Assembly: GCA_030268105.1 (NCBI GenBank)
Contig: BSDZ01000079.1
Span: forward strand, 3,043,501 to 3,107,500
Source: Volvox africanus
Lineage: Eukaryota; Chlorophyta; Chlorophyceae; Chlamydomonadales; Volvocaceae
DNA length: 64,000 bases
Reading direction: 5' to 3'
The position numbers and the translations under genes were made by a program. This document shows, piece by piece, positions 62,901 to 64,000 of this stretch. Every line of letters starts with the position of its first letter. Within the stretch, counting starts at the first letter, position 1. The notes beneath the pieces are model-generated. The model was not told the origin of the DNA and searched no databases. It saw only the letters and a program-made list of their open reading frames with translations.

Positions 62901-63014
62901 GGGGCGCTGGGGCCTGCCGGCAGGGCGGACGAGGCGCAGGCGGCAGCGCAGGGGCCAGAAAGGGGACAGGCTGCTGGTGCTGTGCAGGAAGCCAGCAGTG
63001 GCCATGTGCAGTAG
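45807..63014 (+). CDS. TPS1: Class I trehalose-6-phosphate synthase with inactive phosphatase-like domain, 26 exons
   Basis: Exons: 45807-45870, 45997-46235, 47079-47151, 47894-47985, 48574-48705, 49278-49397, 49936-50010, 50470-50581, 51030-51169, 51732-51833, 52079-52143, 52573-52735, 53000-53077, 53495-53626, 53910-54005, 54365-54465, 54826-54910, 55918-56112, 56606-56774, 57146-57252, 57413-57964, 59154-59673, 60127-60314, 61074-61199, 61592-61785, 62252-63014. All phases agree; 1560 aa. The GT20 domain has ARLVVVANRLP (about 77-87), VQDYHLM (Asp224, His226), FFLHTPFPSSE, GVDRLDMVKG (Arg356, Lys361), SLRDGMNL and LSEFAGAAQSLG, all intact. It makes trehalose-6-phosphate from UDP-glucose and glucose-6-phosphate. 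The HAD phosphatase motif DxDGT is replaced by GYNATL (582-587), as in plant class I TPS (GFNATL), so that domain should be inactive. The N-terminus keeps RLLRER (39-44), the conserved core of the plant TPS1 autoinhibitory region. Ala/Gly/Ser-rich inserts separate the last conserved block (TCTVGRNRSKARY) from the rest, and a 318-residue Gln/His-rich tail follows. The exon 2 acceptor (45996 rather than 46000) was chosen on phase and is the weakest junction. Confidence 0.9.
54290..54357. repeat. (CCCACT)n microsatellite, TPS1 intron 15
   Basis: About eleven hexamers ending next to the exon 16 acceptor, where the array serves as polypyrimidine tract. Confidence 0.9.
54960..55640. other. AT-rich foreign-looking insert in TPS1 intron 17
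   Basis: About 680 bp strikingly AT-rich inside a GC-rich gene. It makes this intron (54911-55917) one of the longest. Short broken coding-like stretches occur: KDDVTTSAAIDKLVPQLIHN near 55030, DKKIPLIDIIRDKSTGFLSL near 55200 and RRGFSFEDLTLLFSSTNIYL near 55410, in different frames. Composition fits organellar or viral origin, but I cannot name a source. Confidence 0.6.
56867..56998. repeat. (TATGTG)n microsatellite, TPS1 intron 19
   Basis: About 15 regular hexamers, then variant tatgta units. Confidence 0.92.
58199..59061. repeat. 863-bp (CCCTCT)n array, TPS1 intron 21
   Basis: About 144 almost uninterrupted hexamers with one visible irregularity near 58225. The complement, (GGGAGA)n, is open in every frame and yields long artefact ORFs of Arg-Glu, Gly-Arg and Ser-Leu dipeptides. 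None is a gene. Confidence 0.97.
60463..60766. repeat. 10-bp minisatellite (ggacagggag)n, TPS1 intron 23
   Basis: About 30 copies with frequent single-base variants (ggcagggag, ggagcaggga) in the intron before exon 24. Confidence 0.93.
61880..62010 (+). mobile_element. 5'-truncated copy of the L1-like element's 3' end, TPS1 intron 25
   Basis: Matches 39836-39950: gtgttcc-cccctgcgctgtgg, then gtcaggat, ctcagggc, cacagtgta-cacccaaata, followed by a degraded CATA-type tail. Same strand as TPS1. About 110 bp of element plus tail is a classic severe 5' truncation. Confidence 0.8.
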
Positions 63015-64000
63015 AACCGCGGGTGCAGGAGGAGGAGGAGGAGGAGGAGGAGGAGGAGGAGGAGGAGGAGGAGGAGGAGGAGGAAAAGGAGGAGGAGGAG
63101 GAGGAGGAGGAGGAGGAGGAGGCGCACGGGAGCGCCGGACACGGAGGGGTGCGTAAATCAATGAGATGCTCTGAGTGACTGGCAGCATCCCAGCCAGTAG
63201 CATAGGTGCATGGCTGGGTGGATCAGTGGACCAGGAGATGAATAAAGACAGCAGCCGGCCACAGGCGTCCTGTCAAGCATCGGTTTCAATCTGGGCTGCT
63301 CACTCCGCAACCGTGTTTCCTCGTACACCGGGTATAACTTGAAGGAAGGATTAACCGCCTCGCTTTTTGTTCGGTCCATCTGTCAAGGCACTTGTGTCTG
63401 TCTGTGAGGCCATGGGCATAACGTGCACGATATGTCATATCTAGTGGGAACGGGGTATGGAGGGATCACGGAGTGTTGCCGGGTTATGGATCGGGGCGAG
63501 GTTTTTTTCCTAGGAGCTGCTCAGCCTACAGCAATAAAGGGGCTTCAGTCAAAAGTGCTTATTAGGCTCAAAAGTTGATGGCCGGACCAGAAGCTTACTG
63601 CTTTTATTACACATCCTGGTCGCGGTGTGTTTGATTCGACAAAAGAGCGCGATGGCGCTTCGGTAGGATCGCCATACCGTGCTGCTGACTTTGGGGCAGC
63701 CAGCGGCTGTGTGATGTCCAGCGGTGAGGAGGACTCGGCGGACTCCAGTGGTGTGGCTTACAGCGGGCATTAAAAGTAAGAAAGCTGTCGGTGAAACCAT
63801 GGATGGCGGCTTATTGGATTGATGTGCTTGGGGTAAAACGTGTCAGCCAACCAGCCAGCTAATTTGCTGGGTTTGGCGGGTTTGTGGGTATATGACGGTG
63901 ATGGTGGCGGCCGTTAAGAGTTTGTTTTGAGTTTGAGGACAGTCCTTTCCTTCCATGAAACTTAGGCGTTTCGGGCCGTACGCCACCAGCAGCAAAATGG
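63015..64000. other. TPS1 3' flank
   Basis: A (GGA)n run at 63028-63122 begins 14 bp after the TPS1 stop and would lie in the 3' UTR. No further gene can be supported to the window end. Confidence 0.6.
63028..63122. repeat. (GGA)n run in the TPS1 3' UTR
   Basis: About 30 trinucleotides with one interruption (aaaa near 63082). Confidence 0.95.

Overview
This is nuclear DNA from a green alga of the Chlamydomonadales, most likely the volvocine group. The evidence is spliced GT-AG genes with many short exons, and divergent H2A-H2B and H3-H4 pairs whose 3' ends carry the algal/animal-type histone hairpin instead of a poly(A) signal. The H3 is one residue shorter than the usual 136 (RKTPATGG), as I recall for Chlamydomonas and Volvox H3. 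It also has an intron, which I recall as a feature of Volvox rather than Chlamydomonas H3. Intergenic DNA and introns are full of microsatellites and non-LTR retrotransposon debris.

Layout. On the left, three minus-strand genes: the 5' part of a succinate-semialdehyde dehydrogenase (46-1175), a complete 8-exon polyprenol reductase SRD5A3 (2186-6121), and a decayed fungal-type drug:H+ antiporter (7665-9690). A plus-strand TMEM53/DUF829-type alpha/beta hydrolase follows (about 11982-14619). The centre is an 11.3-kb palindrome: two nearly identical 4443-bp arms (14990-19432 and 21842-26284), each with a full core-histone quartet (H4, H3, H2B, H2A), around a spacer that holds a 3-exon gene for complex I subunit NDUFA5/B13. 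Right of it, on the minus strand, is a large SERAC1-like lipase gene (27060 to about 41337). A 4.5-kb L1-like retrotransposon (35459-40008) appears to sit in one of its introns. From 45807 to 63014 lies a complete 26-exon class I trehalose-6-phosphate synthase (TPS1) gene on the plus strand, predicted at 1560 aa. Its introns contain an 863-bp hexanucleotide array, an AT-rich foreign-looking insert and a 5'-truncated copy of the same retrotransposon.

The genes do not form one pathway. The histone quartets supply core nucleosome proteins in S phase. SRD5A3 (dolichol synthesis), SERAC1 (phospholipid remodelling), NDUFA5 (respiration), SSADH (GABA shunt) and TPS1 (trehalose-6-P signalling) are housekeeping or metabolic genes. 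Exon boundaries were placed by hand from GT/AG sites, reading-frame phase and remembered family sequences. For SRD5A3, NDUFA5 and TPS1 the phases agree across every junction. SERAC1 and TMEM53 have unresolved junctions, noted in their entries. The most unusual features are the palindrome, with its sharp change from near-identity to divergence, and the nested repeat insertions.
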